Shown here: one piece after another, positions 59,587-64,000 of the stretch
Layout: every line of letters starts with the position of its first letter
Position numbering within the stretch: position 1 is the first letter of the stretch
Assembly: GCA_900074745.1 (NCBI GenBank)
Contig: LT598467.1
Location: 868,001 to 932,000, forward strand
DNA length: 64,000 bases
From: Lachancea mirantina
Taxonomy: Eukaryota > Ascomycota > Saccharomycetes > Saccharomycetales > Saccharomycetaceae
Direction: 5' to 3'
Made by a program: the position numbers and the translations under genes
Notes under the pieces: model-generated
What the model was told of the DNA's origin: nothing
What the model saw: the letters and a program-made list of their open reading frames with translations, nothing else
The model's database searches: none

Positions 59587-62349
59587 ATGGCAGAACCCAC
59601 AGAGCACGCGGAGCGTGCAGAGCGGGCCAACTCGGTTGATTCGCGCTCCTCCGAGCGGCGGAGGTCCAAGGTGTCGCGTGCGTGCGACCAGTGTCGCAGC
59701 AAGAAGACCCGCTGCGATTACAGCGACGAGAAAGCGATTTGCACAACCTGTCTGCGCAGCGGCAAACAGTGCACGTTTGAGCGTGTACCGCTCAAACGTG
59801 GGCCCATCAAGGGCTACAAGGGCCAGGGGGACGATGTAGAGAGCTCTGCGCCGTCTAGCCGGCGGAGCTCGCGCAAGCGCAGCAACTCGGAGAGTTGGCC
59901 GTCCAAGACTCACGGCGCAGGCGTCGGTGCTGCCACCGGTGCTACTGCGGCAGCGCTAGCGCTGCCGCCGCTTGCGCACTACTTGCCGCAGTCGTACGCC
60001 GGCGCTCGCACACACACGCTTGTCGGGCTGGAACCCCAGCAACAACAATTCTGGAAAGTACCGTACCATGAGTACCAGTACGATCGGCGCAGCTCGGTGG
60101 GGTCCGTCGGCAGCGACCTCCACGTCCAGCAACCGCGCGACCGTACCCCCTCCAGCATTTCTACAAGTTCCACGGTTTTCAGAGGCTCGCAACGCGTGCC
60201 CTCCGACGCTGGAAACGACAATGGCAGCGTTGACGGCTCCAGAAAGTCTCCCAGCGAACCCGCGATTTTGAGACATCCGTCCGCATCGCCTTCCCAGCAC
60301 CAATATCCTTACTCGCAGTTCGTGCTCGCACAGCAGCAGCCGGCGCAGGCGCTGCAACCGCCCGAAGGACCTGTGGGACCCGTGGGACCTGTGGGTCAGC
60401 CGCCTACGGCCCAGCATTTTAGGCATTTCGAAAACGGGTTCCACTCCCGCAAAAGCAGCGATGTCAGTGATGCACTCTCACCCAATTTCTCTGCAGTCAG
60501 TCACTCGGGCCCACAGCCAGTTTTCCTCTCCACGGGCGAAGGCGACAAAAACTCACCCGAAGCGAGCTCGTCAGCGAAGATTCGAACCCCCAAGATCCAT
60601 GAAAATATCGAAAAGAGAAGCAAGCGGCAAAGCGAGCAGAAAAGTCAAGGCGACTCTCTCTATTCTCTGGGAAAGGCTTCCTCGGAAAGTCCCTTTGGGT
60701 CCATTGCATACGGTCAAATTCCTCACATTCAATTGATCGACATATACTACGAGTTTGTTCATCCAAACTTCCCCGTGATCCCAATCAATAAGCGAACTTT
60801 AACCGACGATCTTCTACTTTTCAATACGCAGCCCATTTCTGGAATCCATGAACTTAACAACTTCGTGCTGCATTGGTTCCGCAACTCTTTGGAACTATTG
60901 ATCCGCGTCGCTTTGAAAAGGCCCGTTTCCAACAATGGACTCAGAATAGATCCGCTCACTTCCCAAATGGGATTCATTGCATCTCTCCGGGAATGTTTTC
61001 AGCAAATTGTAGACGCGCAACCCAGATTGAGAGGAAACGAACAACTCATATCTCCCAAGATCAAATTCATATACCTCAGCGCTTTTACCATATTAAACTA
61101 TATTTTGGCGCTAGTAGGGTTCGAGAACTCGTACGTGCTGGGAATGTCCGTCACCATTTACAACGAGTTCAAAATACATCGCTACTTCCTATTTGCGGGC
61201 ATCCTGTCCGAACGAGGTGACTCTTGCGAGGTTCAAGAAAATGGCACAACAGCGGATAAGGAGTCTCGACATACTTCGAACCCAAATGAAACGGTACCCA
61301 AGGAGGGTAGATTTTATTTGCTTTACAAACGGCTGTACGCTTTGCTTGCCATTGTCGATTCTCTTCAAAGTTGCTGTTTTGGAGTGCCTAAACTGATCAG
61401 CGTCCCGCTTACGGGCATTACTGCAGACGCGTTCAAACACACAGATGACAGTTGGAGTGTAGATTCGGATCCGGCCAGAGTTGAACTGATATTGAAGAAC
61501 TTGAAACTGGGAGAAACACTTTCGGAACTTGCTATGAACAGAGAGACGATGTCTGGCGACCACGCTCCAAGGGCTGCGCCTCCCGACTTGGAATTGTCAC
61601 CCTCAGACAATGACATACCGTCCATGTTTATGCAGACCTTGTATCGAAAGAAACGGTTGCAATTGCTGTTGTTCGAACTGGTTGATTCCGAGGGAAACTT
61701 CAGTACGTTGACCTCTGAGATCGCCACGAAACTCGTTGATCATGTGTGCTCTTTGATCTCTTGCATACGAATCATTTTGACCCTAATTTTGAAAACGAAT
61801 CCAACCAACGGCATCGACTTCAGCGCAAGGCCGCATATCACTAGCCCTGACATCGAGCAACACCACGCGCCTGACCCGCAGCCCGCTGAAGAGAATCTCG
61901 ACATTTACAAAAAGTTGCTGGGCCTGAATGAATCGCAGGACAACAGCATTTCGCGCGGTACCGTATCGCCGTACTTGGCGGCCATCTACCTCGAGCTCAC
62001 TAACATTTTGGAACACCTAAAACACATGCCAACCTCGCTGATCGCGTTGGTCATGAGTGCCAATTCGGGAGAAACTCCAGTGGTCCCGCACGCACAACAA
62101 CAGGACGTGATCATGACCTTATCCAACTCTATGAATGATGTGGTCCAGATTACAAGTCTCATCAACGTGCTGCAACCGTTGAAAATGTTGGAACGGGTTT
62201 CTCCTACAGAAAAGCAGTATTCGCAATCCATCATGAAGCTCAAAATGGCACCGCTGGAACTCGTCAAATCGCCCTTGGATAAAACCTTACACAATTTTGT
62301 CGATCTTGCTTGGAAATTACTCGACGACGACGAATTAGGCTGGGCCTAA
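59587..62349 (+). CDS. RGT1: Rgt1-like Zn(II)2Cys6 transcription factor
   Basis: The protein has 920 residues from the ATG at 59587 (MAEPTEHAERAERANS); an upstream in-frame ATG at 59488 would add 33 residues but reads less like protein. The zinc cluster has C33, C36, C43, C52, C55 and C62 in C-x2-C-x6-C-x8-C-x2-C-x6-C spacing, followed by the Rgt1/Eds1 linker VPLKRGPIKGYKG. A long low-complexity region (with a GPVGPVGPVG run near residue 260) precedes a conserved C-terminal middle-homology region. Rgt1 binds CGGANNA sites and, with Mth1/Std1, Tup1-Ssn6, represses hexose-transporter genes without glucose. The UGP1 neighbour fits YKL038W-YKL035W. Confidence 0.92.
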   Translation: MAEPTEHAERAERANSVDSRSSERRRSKVSRACDQCRSKKTRCDYSDEKAICTTCLRSGKQCTFERVPLKRGPIKGYKGQGDDVESSAPSSRRSSRKRSNSESWPSKTHGAGVGAATGATAAALALPPLAHYLPQSYAGARTHTLVGLEPQQQQFWKVPYHEYQYDRRSSVGSVGSDLHVQQPRDRTPSSISTSSTVFRGSQRVPSDAGNDNGSVDGSRKSPSEPAILRHPSASPSQHQYPYSQFVLAQQQPAQALQPPEGPVGPVGPVGQPPTAQHFRHFENGFHSRKSSDVSDALSPNFSAVSHSGPQPVFLSTGEGDKNSPEASSSAKIRTPKIHENIEKRSKRQSEQKSQGDSLYSLGKASSESPFGSIAYGQIPHIQLIDIYYEFVHPNFPVIPINKRTLTDDLLLFNTQPISGIHELNNFVLHWFRNSLELLIRVALKRPVSNNGLRIDPLTSQMGFIASLRECFQQIVDAQPRLRGNEQLISPKIKFIYLSAFTILNYILALVGFENSYVLGMSVTIYNEFKIHRYFLFAGILSERGDSCEVQENGTTADKESRHTSNPNETVPKEGRFYLLYKRLYALLAIVDSLQSCCFGVPKLISVPLTGITADAFKHTDDSWSVDSDPARVELILKNLKLGETLSELAMNRETMSGDHAPRAAPPDLELSPSDNDIPSMFMQTLYRKKRLQLLLFELVDSEGNFSTLTSEIATKLVDHVCSLISCIRIILTLILKTNPTNGIDFSARPHITSPDIEQHHAPDPQPAEENLDIYKKLLGLNESQDNSISRGTVSPYLAAIYLELTNILEHLKHMPTSLIALVMSANSGETPVVPHAQQQDVIMTLSNSMNDVVQITSLINVLQPLKMLERVSPTEKQYSQSIMKLKMAPLELVKSPLDKTLHNFVDLAWKLLDDDELGWA

Positions 62350-64000
<1,651 letters not shown>

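Overview
The window is compact, mostly intron-free budding-yeast DNA: short intergenic gaps, single tRNA genes, Rap1, PAC/RRPE and MCB/SCB promoter motifs, and proteins that can be recognised one by one as orthologues of Saccharomyces cerevisiae genes. Genes that S. cerevisiae carries on two sister regions (YKL041-YKL035 and YHL020-YHL012; YNL091-YNL084 and YOR085) are interleaved here in single copy, which is the pattern of a Saccharomycetaceae yeast that did not undergo the whole-genome duplication. A URC4 gene (uracil catabolism) makes a Lachancea-like species the best guess. The genus is inference; the gene names rest on remembered homology and synteny, not on a search.

Layout. 1-25 kb: the 3' part of NST1, then RHO2, tRNA-Asn, TOP2, TCB2 (tricalbin), SNN1, OST3, a gap with two facing solo LTRs, MKT1, tRNA-Thr, an ACOT9-like thioesterase absent from S. 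cerevisiae as far as I know, AXL2 and END3. 25-36 kb: CCT2, with an intron directly after its ATG, then BUD22, SEC59 and CLU1. 36-38 kb: a gap with tRNA-Glu(CTC) and an LTR scrap at an apparent synteny junction. 38-44 kb: VPS24, OPI1, an unassigned mitochondrial-type membrane protein (tentatively Mmc1-like), APM2, the YHL018W orthologue and NFU1. 44-47 kb: a gene-poor stretch holding a decayed RNase T2 copy. 47-57 kb: PTM1, DUR3, URC4, RPS20, YLF2 and OTU2. 57-59.5 kb: initiator tRNA-Met and several degraded LTRs. 59.5-64 kb: RGT1 and the first 427 codons of UGP1.

How genes relate. URC4 and DUR3 lie in tandem; the URC route releases urea from uracil and DUR3 imports urea, so the pair looks like a small nitrogen-salvage group. 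VPS24, APM2, SNN1 and END3 are all trafficking factors, OST3 and SEC59 both serve N-glycosylation, and RGT1 and UGP1 both concern glucose use; these are conserved neighbourhoods, not operons.

Most notable: TOP2 has Leu at residue 451 in the near-invariant EGDSA motif while its other catalytic residues are intact; CCT2 has a one-codon first exon; the RNase T2 relic; the unassigned 452-residue protein; and structured DNA downstream of RPS20. I found no centromere, CRISPR array or intact mobile element.
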